Assembly (NCBI GenBank): GCA_034005525.1
Contig: JAVEUP010000014.1
Location: forward strand, 1 to 64,000
DNA: 64,000 bases
Origin: PWXP01 sp034005525
Lineage (GTDB): Bacteria > Planctomycetota > Planctomycetia > Pirellulales > Thermoguttaceae
Direction: 5' to 3'
Part shown: positions 26,553-34,552 of the stretch, piece by piece
Layout of the letters: each line of letters begins with the position of its first letter
Numbering within the stretch: the stretch's first letter is position 1
Notes under the pieces: model-generated
Told to the model about the DNA's origin: nothing
The model's input: only the letters and a program-made list of their open reading frames with translations
Database searches by the model: none
Position numbers and translations under genes: made by a program

Positions 26553-26581
26553 TTGACATGTATTGCACTGTGCAATACACT
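26553..26581 (+). promoter_or_regulatory. promoter with palindromic operator for the TacAT-like pair
   Basis: TTGACA (26553-26558), a 17-bp spacer and TACACT (26576-26581) form a strong promoter about 50 bp before the antitoxin gene. The spacer and -10 are covered by a 21-bp perfect palindrome (26559-26579) of half-sites TGTATTGCAC / GTGCAATACA around a single T. A repressor bound here would block RNA polymerase directly. Confidence 0.7.
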
Positions 26582-26632
26582 TATGGTAGGCGTCACGTCC
26601 GTTCTTCATGCTACGATCCGGGTGCCGGAATC

Positions 26633-26902
26633 ATGACAAAGACCAGTCAACTCATGGTACGTCTCGACGAGGACAGCAAGTCATCCGTCGCGAAGGCCGC
26701 CGATTTGCGCAGAGTCAGTATTAGCGACTACGTCCGGATGGTGACCGTGGCGCAGGCCCGCCGCGAGGTTGCCCAGGCGGAACAGAATACGGTTTGCCTT
26801 ACGCCAGAGGAGCAGGTCGCCTTCTGGCAGGCACTCCATGCTACGCCGGAGCTGACAGAAGCCCAGCGAGAACTCGGGCGGACCATGCGGGGTGATCCGT
26901 GA
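26633..26902 (+). CDS. TacA-like DUF1778 antitoxin
   Basis: Predicted 89-residue protein. The ribbon-helix-helix N-terminus (TSQLMVRLDEDSKSSVAKAA, VSISDYVRMVTV) binds DNA. The C-terminal tail (CLTPEEQVAFWQALHATPEL) would wrap the acetyltransferase toxin. It overlaps the toxin gene by 4 bp. Autorepression through the palindrome at 26559-26579 is expected from the family. Confidence 0.88.
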   Translation: MTKTSQLMVRLDEDSKSSVAKAADLRRVSISDYVRMVTVAQARREVAQAEQNTVCLTPEEQVAFWQALHATPELTEAQRELGRTMRGDP

Positions 26903-27423
26903 ACGGTATCGCCGTGCCGGCCGGCTTTCGCTGGGAGCGTTTGCATCAGACTCATCCCCGGCGGCAGTTTCGCAGTGGGCAAGCGGAAGTCGACGATTGG
27001 CTTCGCACCAGGGCCTGGCAGCACCAGAAGAAGCATCTTTCGATAACGAAGGTCCTGCTCAACGATGACGACCGGATTGTCGGTTATTACACACTCGCCA
27101 CGGGCCAAATCGACTTCAGCGACCTGCCGGACGACGTCAGCCGACAGCTTCCACGCCGATCGTTGCCTGTGGCCGTGTTGGCGTGGCTCGGGGTGGCAGA
27201 GCCATGGCATGCACAAGGGTTCGGCCGCATCCTGCTGGCACAAGCGCTTCGCGACTGCTATGACGCAGGCAATACCTTCGCCTTTGTTGCGGTCATCCTT
27301 GACTGTCTCACCGACGCCGCCAGACGGTTCTATCAGAAATGGGACTTCGCGGAGTTGCCCGGGCATCCGTACCGGTTGTTCGTCAGCTACCGGCAACTCG
27401 AAGCAATGATGCAGGAACATTGA
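26899..27423 (+). CDS. TacT-like GNAT acetyltransferase toxin
   Basis: Predicted 174-residue GNAT protein with a GTG start overlapping the antitoxin stop. The acetyl-CoA motif is WHAQGFGRILLAQALRD; the C-terminal RRFYQKWDFAELP carries the conserved Tyr seen in TacT/AtaT-type toxins. These toxins acetylate the amino group of aminoacyl-tRNA and stop translation. The frame is intact, so the pair is probably active. Confidence 0.88.
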   Translation: MNGIAVPAGFRWERLHQTHPRRQFRSGQAEVDDWLRTRAWQHQKKHLSITKVLLNDDDRIVGYYTLATGQIDFSDLPDDVSRQLPRRSLPVAVLAWLGVAEPWHAQGFGRILLAQALRDCYDAGNTFAFVAVILDCLTDAARRFYQKWDFAELPGHPYRLFVSYRQLEAMMQEH

Positions 27424-27449
27424 GTCTTCGACCATGGTTCGCGACCAAG

Positions 27450-27696
27450 TCACGGCCCTTGTTCAATCGTCCGTACGATCTCGTCCAGCAACGTTTGCCT
27501 GATGTGAAGCGTCGATACGGCGGGCAGCGACCGGGGGATTGCGGCAACCTCGGCTTTCGATCTATGCCCGCGCCGGACAACTCTCAATACGGCGCCGATC
27601 GTGCCGTGAACGGGCATCAATAACTGCCGGGCGGAGATGGACCAAGGGCCCGGTGTCGCAAACGACCACGCGTGCGATTGGCTCAGTCGTGGCCAT
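27450..27696 (-). pseudogene. remnant of a PIN-domain (DUF3368-like) toxin
   Basis: From the ATG at 27696 the minus strand reads MATTEPIARVVVCDTGPLVH, the start of a PIN nuclease with its first acidic residue, and stops after 45 codons. In another frame the same strand continues VHGTIGAVLRVVRRGHRS and ends in LLDEIVRTIEQGP, which resembles the C-terminus of DUF3368 PIN proteins. The central part with the other catalytic acids is missing, so the gene carries an internal deletion and frameshift. This fills most of the gap between the TacT-like gene and uvrB. Confidence 0.5.
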
Positions 27697-27777
27697 GAAT
27701 TCGCCAACTCCACGTCTTCACCCCTTCCAGGAAGTGGCGGCAACCGTTCGGGCCGCGCCCGGGAACATCGCACCCCC

Positions 27778-29862
27778 TCACACCGACCGCTTCGGCCGTG
27801 GCACTTTCGCGGGGGCTTCGCCGTGGGGGCCGCGCTTGCGGCGGCGGCCGCGCTGTTGGCGGGTGGCGTGTTCGAGGTGGGCTTCGTCAACGGCCTTGCC
27901 GATTTGCTCGCGCATCTGCTGAATGCGGTCGCGCAGCGCGGCGGCGCGCTCGAACTCAAGCGCTTCGGCCGCGGCAAGCATCTCGGCCTCCAGCTCGCTG
28001 AGGTACTCCTCGGTAATGTACTGCGACTGGTCGCTCCGTCCCACCGCGGCGTTCGCCCGCTGGTGGGCCGAAGTCTCGGCTTCGATGCCGGCGCGAATGC
28101 TCTTGCGGATCGTCTCCGGCGTGATGCCGTGCTCGCGGTTGTACTGCTCCTGCATGGCTCGCCGGCGGGTGGTCTCCTCGATCGCGCGCTGCATCGAGTC
28201 GGTCACCCGGTCGGCGTACAGGATCACTTTGGCGTTGACGTTCCGGGCGCTGCGGCCGATGGTCTGCATGAGCGACGTCTCGCTGCGCAGGAAGCCCTCC
28301 TTGTCGGCGTCGAGTATGGCGACCAGGGACACCTCGGGCAGGTCGAGGCCCTCGCGCAGCAGGTTCACGCCCACCAGCACGTCGAACTCGCCCTGGCGCA
28401 GGTCGCGTAACAGTTCCACGCGTTCAAAGGCGTCCAGGTCGCTGTGCAGCCACTTGCAGCGGACGTCCTGCTTCTCGAAGTACGCCGCCAGGTCCTCGGC
28501 CAGCCGCTTGGTGAGCGTGGTCACCAGAATGCGCTCGCCGGTCGCGGCCCGGCAGCGAATCTGTTCGGTCAGATGCGGCACCTGCGTGCGCGCGGGCGCG
28601 ACCTCGATTTCCGGGTCCAGCAGCCCGGTGGGCCGAATCACCTGCTCGACCACCTGCCCGCCGGCCTGCTCGATTTCCCAGGCCGCCGGCGTGGCGGAAA
28701 CGTGGATCACCTGGTTGATCCGCGATTGCCATTCGTCGAATTGCAGAGGGCGGTTGTCCAAAGCGCTGGGCAGCCGGAAGCCGTGCTCCACCAGGGTCAC
28801 CTTCCGGTTGTGGTCGCCGTGGTACATCCCGCGGATTTGCGGGACGGTCACGTGCGACTCGTCGACGAACAGCAGGAAATCGTCGGGAAAGTAGCTGAAA
28901 AGCGTGTCGGGGGCCGAGCCGGGCGGGCGGCCCGAAAGAGGCCGGCTGTAGTTCTCGATGCCCGGGCAGTAGCCCACCTCTTGCAGCATCTCGATGTCGA
29001 ACCGCGTCCGGGCACTGAGCCGCTGGGCTTCGAGCAGCTTGCCCTGGCCCTTGAGTTGCTCCAGGCGGTCGGCAAGCTCCTTTCGGATTTCCGCCACCGC
29101 GCCCTCGATGCGCTCCTCGGGCAGAACGAAGTGCTTGGCCGGGTAGACAAAAAGCTGTTGCTGACGTTCGAGCACTTCGCCGCTGGTGGGGTTGATGAAG
29201 GAGAGCTGTTCGACCTCGTCGCCCCACAACTCGATGCGGTAGGCATACTGCTCGTAGCTGGGCCACACCTCGACGCAGTCGCCCCGCACGCGGAACCGGC
29301 CCGGCTGGAACTCGACGTCGTGCCGCTCGTACTGGATGTCGACCAGCTTGCTGAGCACGTGGTCCCGGTCGACCATTTGCCCCACTTCCAGCGCCACCAT
29401 CATGGCCCGGTAGTCCTCGGGCGAGCCCAGGCCGTAGATGCACGACACGCTGGCCACGATGATCACGTCGCGGCGGCTGACCAGGGCACTGGTGGCGGCC
29501 AGCCGGAGCCGGTCGATCTCGGTATTGATCGAAGCGTCCTTTTCGATGTAGATATCGCGCTGCGGGATGTAGGCTTCCGGCTGGTAGTAGTCGTAGTAGC
29601 TAACGAAGTAGTGGACCGCGTTGTGAGGAAAATACTCGCGGAACTCGGAGTAGAGTTGCGCCGCCAGCGTCTTGTTGTGCGACATCACGAGCGTCGGTCG
29701 CCCGACCGCCTCGATGACGTTGGCCATGGTAAACGTCTTGCCCGAGCCAGTCACGCCCATGAGCACCTGGTGCTCCCGGCCTTCGCGCAAACCCTCGATC
29801 AGCCCACGAATCGCCTGCGGCTGGTCACCGGCGGGTTGGTAGGGGCTGACGAGTTGGAACAC
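27778..29862 (-). CDS. uvrB: UvrB, excinuclease ABC subunit B
   Basis: Predicted 694-residue helicase-like subunit of the nucleotide-excision repair nuclease. Walker A is MGVTGSGKTFT. The beta-hairpin region has YYDYYQPEAYIPQRDIYIEK, and helicase motifs include LLFVDESH (DESH), RPLQFDEW and QTIGRSARN. The C-terminal UVR domain (LEAEMLAAAEALEFERAAAL) binds UvrC. A basic tail (RQQRGRRRKRGPHGE) extends past the usual end. It reads away from the PIN remnant and starts about 350 bp from the acyltransferase gene on the other strand. Confidence 0.97.
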   Translation of the reverse strand: MFQLVSPYQPAGDQPQAIRGLIEGLREGREHQVLMGVTGSGKTFTMANVIEAVGRPTLVMSHNKTLAAQLYSEFREYFPHNAVHYFVSYYDYYQPEAYIPQRDIYIEKDASINTEIDRLRLAATSALVSRRDVIIVASVSCIYGLGSPEDYRAMMVALEVGQMVDRDHVLSKLVDIQYERHDVEFQPGRFRVRGDCVEVWPSYEQYAYRIELWGDEVEQLSFINPTSGEVLERQQQLFVYPAKHFVLPEERIEGAVAEIRKELADRLEQLKGQGKLLEAQRLSARTRFDIEMLQEVGYCPGIENYSRPLSGRPPGSAPDTLFSYFPDDFLLFVDESHVTVPQIRGMYHGDHNRKVTLVEHGFRLPSALDNRPLQFDEWQSRINQVIHVSATPAAWEIEQAGGQVVEQVIRPTGLLDPEIEVAPARTQVPHLTEQIRCRAATGERILVTTLTKRLAEDLAAYFEKQDVRCKWLHSDLDAFERVELLRDLRQGEFDVLVGVNLLREGLDLPEVSLVAILDADKEGFLRSETSLMQTIGRSARNVNAKVILYADRVTDSMQRAIEETTRRRAMQEQYNREHGITPETIRKSIRAGIEAETSAHQRANAAVGRSDQSQYITEEYLSELEAEMLAAAEALEFERAAALRDRIQQMREQIGKAVDEAHLEHATRQQRGRRRKRGPHGEAPAKVPRPKRSV

Positions 29863-29909
29863 GGGTGTGGCCTATGCGGGGGCAGCGGCGGCGATGGTTG
29901 GCTCAATTG

Positions 29910-30016
29910 GACTCTTCCGTTTCCCGGTGCAGCCGGCCGGGTTGGAGTCCCGCGTTCAGGCGGTTTCGCCGCGCCGGCTGAAGCCGGGACCGGCCCGCAC
30001 GTAGAAACGGAAGAGC
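29910..30016. repeat. inverted-repeat element, family F copy 1
   Basis: A 107-bp element with ends GACTCTTCCGTTTCC and GGAAACGGAAGAGCC-type inverse (here AGAAACGGAAGAGCC), and an inner pair around GGCGGTTTCGCCGCGCCGGC. A second copy lies at 40429-40528. It sits between divergent genes. Confidence 0.75.
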
Positions 30017-30212
30017 CCTGGACTGTCATTGTACGCGGGCGGGCGTGGCGAGCGAAGGGCCGGTGGATGTGTACTTCGGCACCAGGGGGATGTACAATGG
30101 GGATATTCTCGCCGGACCAGGCCGTCCCCATTCCGCAAAACGAGCGCCCGCAGCGTCCTCACACGAGCAGTTCGACGTCGATGTCATGTGTTCTTCCCTC
30201 AAGAGTCGCCCG

Positions 30213-31556
30213 ATGTTTCCCCTGCCGCTAACTTGCTTCGAAGAATACATGCTCTGCGACGATCGTCTTTCGCACCCGATGGTCGGATTCGGGCGTCTGC
30301 GTTTCTCCGGGCATCTGGACCGGAATGCCTTGGAAGCGGCGTTTTCCGAGGCGTTGCCACGGCATGTTCTGTTGCGCTGCAGCATTCAGCGCAACCGCCG
30401 CGGGCGGCCTGTTTGGATCGAGCACACTGACTGGAACCCCGGCGTGGAGTGGTGCACCGCCAACGGAGAGCGCGAGTTTCCGCAATCATCGCGCGCCGAC
30501 ATCGGCAATGCGCCGGGCACCCGGCTTTGGGCAATCGACCGCGGTCCGGGACATGACCTGATCTTGCAGGTGCATCACTGCGCAGCCGACGCGACCGGAA
30601 TCAGCCAGGTGATGGAGGATCTGCTGATTGGTTACGCCCTGCGGCGCGGGGGCGCGCCGGACGTTGCTGTTCTTCCGCCTATGGACACCCAACGGCTGCA
30701 ACGGCGGGGGACTCCCGGCCTGACTCCCCTGCGATGGCTGGGCATGGCGCACCGACAAGCCGTCGGTTTGCTTGGCGTCCGCGAGTTCCTCTCGCGCCGC
30801 CCGGTGCCGTTGATGGGCACGAAGGTGCCATTTGACGAATCCAGCCCGCCGGAGTCCTTTCCTTGCCCGCGCATCGTCGAATTGGAAGCTGAGGAAACGG
30901 GTCGTCTGCTGGCCGTGGCCAAGACGCTCGGCGCGACTGTGAACGATCTGCTGATGCGGGACCTGTTTCTCGCGCTGACGGCCTGGCGGGCAGAGTTGTC
31001 GCTGGGCAGCGATCAGGACTGGCTGCGGGTTACGGTTCCGATGAATCTGCGGACGCCGGCCGACGTGTGTATGCCGATGGCGAACTCCGTCAGCATGGTG
31101 TTCGCGGATCGCCGCGGGATGGATGCTTCTGATCCGTCGATCTTGCTCGACGGCATCTGCCGGCAGATGAACCTGATCAAGAAGTGCCGGCTACAGTATA
31201 CGTTCTTGGCCTCCCTGGCCGCGGCTCGCCGGTTGCCGGGCGGCCTGGCATCGCGCACGCGGGCCGAAGTTGTGCAATCGACGAGTTGCTTCTCGAACAT
31301 CGGCGTCGCGCTCGCCCGCACCCCCCTGCCGCGCCGCGAGGGCCGGCTGGTGGCGGGCGACGTCGAACTGGAATCGGTCGACTTCGTCATCCCGCTGCGC
31401 CCGCACCTCCACGGCGCCTTCTGCGCCTACACCTATGCCGGACGCCTTCGAATTCTCCTTCATCACGACCCGCGGGCGATGGCAGACGATCTGGCGGAAG
31501 GTCTGCTGGACCGGTTTCTGCGGCAGATCCGCCAAACACTGGCGGCGGGTCGATGA
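30213..31556 (+). CDS. condensation-domain-like acyltransferase
   Basis: Predicted 447-residue protein; ATG at 30213 (MFPLPLTCFEEYMLCDDRLS), with a possible upstream ATG at 30186. It has the CoA-dependent acyltransferase fold shared by NRPS condensation domains and WS/DGAT or PapA enzymes: the active-site motif is LQVHHCAADATG (HHxxxDA instead of HHxxxDG), with a structural TVPMNLRTPADVCMPMANSV region in the second half. No carrier-protein or adenylation partner is nearby, so it is probably a free-standing enzyme that transfers an acyl group to a small alcohol or amine. Substrate unknown. Confidence 0.7.
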   Translation: MFPLPLTCFEEYMLCDDRLSHPMVGFGRLRFSGHLDRNALEAAFSEALPRHVLLRCSIQRNRRGRPVWIEHTDWNPGVEWCTANGEREFPQSSRADIGNAPGTRLWAIDRGPGHDLILQVHHCAADATGISQVMEDLLIGYALRRGGAPDVAVLPPMDTQRLQRRGTPGLTPLRWLGMAHRQAVGLLGVREFLSRRPVPLMGTKVPFDESSPPESFPCPRIVELEAEETGRLLAVAKTLGATVNDLLMRDLFLALTAWRAELSLGSDQDWLRVTVPMNLRTPADVCMPMANSVSMVFADRRGMDASDPSILLDGICRQMNLIKKCRLQYTFLASLAAARRLPGGLASRTRAEVVQSTSCFSNIGVALARTPLPRREGRLVAGDVELESVDFVIPLRPHLHGAFCAYTYAGRLRILLHHDPRAMADDLAEGLLDRFLRQIRQTLAAGR

Positions 31557-31611
31557 GTGGGGCGACGACCGCTGCATGGAGTCGCCGGTTGCCGGGCCTG
31601 GACCATCACGA

Positions 31612-31642
31612 TAGGCAGGGTGGGTCAAACAAGCCGCTTCTT
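31612..31642. repeat. family A remnant
   Basis: GGCAGGGTGGGTCAAACAAG followed by CCGCTTCT equals the two termini of family A joined without the middle. It adjoins a porin-gene fragment. Confidence 0.5.
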
Positions 31643-31690
31643 CTATTGCGCAGCGGAATGAATGCGCCCAGCACACTTCGTTCCAGGAAG
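31643..31690 (-). pseudogene. porin gene fragment
   Basis: The minus strand reads FFLERSVLGAFIPLRN, almost the same as FLERSVLGTFIPVRN in the porin at 3904-5553. About 40 of 48 bases match, so this is a scrap of a second OprO/P-like gene rather than chance. The flanks do not continue the match. Confidence 0.5.
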
Positions 31691-31782
31691 AATGAAAGCG
31701 ATGCCCGGGGGCTTGACAATCGCGGTGGGCTAGCCGAAAGTGGGGTGCGGGCGTACGAGGCCCTTTCCGCGGTGGAAGAGGC

Positions 31783-31953
31783 TAACCCGGATGATTCATG
31801 ACGATGTAGGGTGGTGACAAGCAAGCCAAGACCCTGGTGGGCCTGCGGTCGCTTGGCCGGGCCTGCTTCCAGCGCACGACGTGCAAACCATCCCGGGCGT
31901 GGCTTGCGCAGGCCCACCAAGGACTTAGGGCTCGCAAAGGAATAATCCGGGCT
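31783..31953. repeat. inverted-repeat element, family B copy 3 (rearranged)
   Basis: Starts TAACCCGGATGATTCATGAC and ends AATAATCCGGGCT, so both termini are present. The right inner part is shortened (after CAAGGACTTAGGGCTCGC). It lies immediately before the small gene at 31992. Confidence 0.75.
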
Positions 31954-31991
31954 CAAGGGACGCGGCACGCATGATTCCTAGCAGGTGCAAA

Positions 31992-32429
31992 ATGATCATT
32001 ACCCTTCGCGTGGAGTGTGTTTGGGGGCCGAACCTTACGGAGGAGTGTATCCGAACGATCGAGATCGACCAGGGCGCGTCGCTCGTGGACGTGCATTATG
32101 CCATTCAGCACGCCGTGGCCTTCGACGACGACCACATGTTCGAGTTCTTCGCCGGCACCGGCCCGCGACGGCGAAAGATGTCGTTCGCTGAGGACGAGTA
32201 CGGCGATTACGACGCCGACATGATGGGCGAAGTGACCCTGGAGCAGGTCTTCCCGTTGCCGAAGTCGATGAAGCTGTACTACCATTTCGATTTCGGCGAC
32301 GACTGGATTTTCGAGATTCGCCGGAGCCGGAAGAAGCCCGCGCCGCCCGAACCGGGCGTGGAGTATCCGCGCGTCGTGGAGCGCATCGGGCCGGACCCGC
32401 CGCAGTATGGTCAGTGGGACGAGGAATGA
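31992..32429 (+). CDS. pRiA4b ORF-3-like protein
   Basis: Predicted 145-residue protein; ATG at 31992 (MIITLRVECVWGPN). The fold-defining parts match the plasmid pRiA4b ORF-3 family: SLVDVHYAIQHAVAFDDDHM, FEFFAGTG, and KLYYHFDFGDDWIFEIR. The family is found on plasmids, IS1096-type elements and chromosomes; its function is unknown. It is bordered by a family B repeat and has no obvious operon partner. Confidence 0.8.
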   Translation: MIITLRVECVWGPNLTEECIRTIEIDQGASLVDVHYAIQHAVAFDDDHMFEFFAGTGPRRRKMSFAEDEYGDYDADMMGEVTLEQVFPLPKSMKLYYHFDFGDDWIFEIRRSRKKPAPPEPGVEYPRVVERIGPDPPQYGQWDEE

Positions 32430-32850
32430 GCGCACGAACCCCGGCGGTTGTGCCCTCAGAACCGCCGATGGGCTGTAACCAGGTCCATGCTGCGGATACC
32501 CCACACATCTGGGCTCTGATCCCCGGCTTGTCAAGGTGCAGTCGCGTCGACAATTGCATCAACCATCCAGCGGACCAGATTGAGCCACAACATTCACCCT
32601 GCAACGCCATCGTGTCGGCCTCGGCTATGCTTACCGTCTCGTCGATTAGTTGGCGCCGGGGCCTCGCAAGAATCCTTCCTGGCACTGGCCGGGGGGCTCT
32701 TGCAAGTGCCAGCACTTCGTGGTATTATGCCACCGCTGTAGGTGTTGGCGGGCCTGGGCAAATGGCGGGATACCCCGTCTTGGGCGGGGGGAATGTCATG
32801 TGGGCGACGCACGGAATTGATGCGCTTTCTCTGGTGGTGTGCGATCGAAA
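32430..32850. other. gene-free stretch holding a promoter
   Basis: No gene is supported in these 421 bases. They contain a promoter-like site at 32700-32728 (annotated separately). Confidence 0.45.
32700..32728 (+). promoter_or_regulatory. promoter of the UPF0175 antitoxin gene
   Basis: TTGCAA (32700-32705), 17-bp spacer, TATTAT (32723-32728). It points to the antitoxin gene and leaves a leader of about 115 nt. Confidence 0.5.
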
Positions 32851-33075
32851 ATGAATACAAGAGGAATAACGCTTCAGTTACCGATTACCGTATCGGATGA
32901 CGAAGCCAGACTTCTGTTTGCCGTCAAGTTGTATGAAGTCGGCAGGGCATCGCTAGGGCAGGCGGCGCGCATGGCAGGCTTCTCCAAACGTGCGTTCATG
33001 GAAATCCTCGGACGCTACAACGTGCCCGTGTTCAACTATCCTCCCGATGAGTTGGAACGGGAGTTGCAGTCGTGA
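32851..33075 (+). CDS. UPF0175-family antitoxin
   Basis: Predicted 74-residue protein; ATG at 32851. Family features: VSDDEARLLFAVKLYEVGRA, LGQAARMAGFSKRAFMEILG (HTH-like), YNVPVFNYPPDELERE. Such proteins pair with DUF3368 PIN toxins. The downstream toxin gene overlaps by 4 bp but is truncated, so this antitoxin is now an orphan. Confidence 0.85.
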   Translation: MNTRGITLQLPITVSDDEARLLFAVKLYEVGRASLGQAARMAGFSKRAFMEILGRYNVPVFNYPPDELERELQS

Positions 33076-33191
33076 GCACCGCAGCCGTGGCCGATAGCGC
33101 GTGTTTGATCGCGCTGGAAAGGATCGACGCGCTGGACATTCTGCCTGCGCTCTTCGGAGAAGTGCTGATTCCTCCTGCGGTTGGCAGGTGA
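33072..33191 (+). pseudogene. truncated PIN (DUF3368-like) toxin
   Basis: A GTG at 33072, overlapping the antitoxin stop, opens 39 codons: MSTAAVADSACLIALERIDA, then LDILPALFGEVLIPPAVGR and stop. This is the N-terminal quarter of a PIN toxin (first acidic residue in ADSACLIALE). The rest is gone and the sequence passes straight into the leader of the next gene. The toxin is dead. Confidence 0.7.
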
Positions 33192-33268
33192 ATAGCGATC
33201 ACGGCAACCGGGAGGCAAAAGCCGAGCGGCAAATGAGGAATAACACACAACCGCTTTAGGAGCCCCTC

Positions 33269-34129
33269 ATGTTCGAGCGTCTTTCGACCGGTTGGGAGTT
33301 GATGAAGCAGAGCTTCCGCGTATTGTGGATGGACAAGCAGTTGATTGTCTTTCCGGCGGTCAGCAGCGTGGCGTGCGTGCTGGTGCTGGCCAGCTTTGCG
33401 CTGCCGCTGTGGAATAGCCCGTACGCGCAGGTGGTGCTGGAGGAAGGGGAGGCGCCGCAGGACGCCGTGGCGTACCTGATCCTGTTCCTGTTCTATTTCG
33501 TCAACTACTTCGTCATTGTCTTCTTCAATTCGGCGCTGGTCGCCTGCGCGGTCATCCGATTGAAGGGAGGCGAGCCGACCGTGGGCGACGGGTTCCGCGC
33601 AGCCGCGGCCGTGCTGCCGCAGATCGCCGGATGGGCGCTGGTGAGCGCCACGGTCGGCGTGGTGCTCAGGATCATCGAGTCGCGGTCGGAAAAGGCCGGC
33701 CAGATCGTGGCGGGCCTGCTCGGCATGGGCTGGACGGTGCTCACCTACTTCGTTGTGCCAGTCCTGGTCGTGGAGCGGAAGGGACCGGTCGAAGCGACGA
33801 AACGATCGATGGCCATCCTCCGCCGGACCTGGGGAGAGGCCCTGTCGGCCAATCTCGGCGCGGGATTGATCTTCCTGCTTGTGGGCCTGGTTGCCTTGCC
33901 CGCGTTGATCCTGACCGTTGTGCTCGGGGTATTCGGGCTGGCGTCGGGAAGTGTCGCCCTGGCCGTAATCGGCTTCGGGTTGTTCATCCTCGTGCTGATC
34001 GGCATCTCGCTTGTCTCGTCCACCCTCCACACCATCCTGCTGGCGGCCCTTTACGTATACGCGGCCGAGGGCCGGGTGCCCGGAGCGTTTGACGGGCAGG
34101 TGCTGGAAGGGGCGTTCGCCCGAACCTAA
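33269..34129 (+). CDS. DUF6159 multi-pass membrane protein
   Basis: Predicted 286-residue protein with a good ribosome-binding site (TTTAGGAG, 9 bp before ATG). The N-terminus FERLSTGWELMKQSFRVLWM is typical of DUF6159. Six or so hydrophobic segments follow (for example FPAVSSVACVLVLASFAL, YLILFLFYFVNYFVIVFF, FGLFILVLIGISLV). No catalytic residues are apparent; the family has no known function. Confidence 0.85.
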   Translation: MFERLSTGWELMKQSFRVLWMDKQLIVFPAVSSVACVLVLASFALPLWNSPYAQVVLEEGEAPQDAVAYLILFLFYFVNYFVIVFFNSALVACAVIRLKGGEPTVGDGFRAAAAVLPQIAGWALVSATVGVVLRIIESRSEKAGQIVAGLLGMGWTVLTYFVVPVLVVERKGPVEATKRSMAILRRTWGEALSANLGAGLIFLLVGLVALPALILTVVLGVFGLASGSVALAVIGFGLFILVLIGISLVSSTLHTILLAALYVYAAEGRVPGAFDGQVLEGAFART

Positions 34130-34552
34130 CACGCCGGTCGGAGGCGGGAAGACGGGAGCGGCTTGCGGGGGCGCGGTAATCGCGGCGAGTTGGTCGAAGG
34201 CAGGGGTGGGGAGATCGCCTACTACACCGGCCGCGCAGCGCCCGGGTCGATGTGGCCAAGAGAAAGCTTGTTCGGCCTTCGGCCGCGCCACTTACTGCCC
34301 AGGGTGGTCAAGTTCTGTGCAATTGAGGCCGGGCTGAAAGAGAGCCTCCTTGCCAAAGATACTCACCCGGGCCGCTTTCCTGCGTCCAGCCGGGTTCTTT
34401 GTGCCGCAGAGGCCCATTCCGCGCCCTTATGGCATCGTGTTTGCTATGCGGGACGAGAGAGTACGAGCCGTCGGCAGTTCGGGCTTGATCCGACGCGGCT
34501 CGATGGCCAATCGAAACTCCCCGTCACGCCAAGCCATAAGGTGATAGCAAGA
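34130..34552. other. gene-free stretch before the kamA-like operon
   Basis: A frame continuous with the kamA-like gene is open back to 34163, but its translation has no family resemblance, so I treat 34130-34552 as upstream DNA. I see no clear promoter or repeat. Confidence 0.4.

Noticed and set aside
28444..30231. Plus-strand frame of 595 codons opposite uvrB
   Set aside because: Antisense shadow of a conserved gene in GC-rich DNA.
34163..34552. N-terminal extension of the KamA-type protein
   Set aside because: Open frame but translation is unlike the family and Arg/Ser-rich; the ATG at 34553 is preferred.
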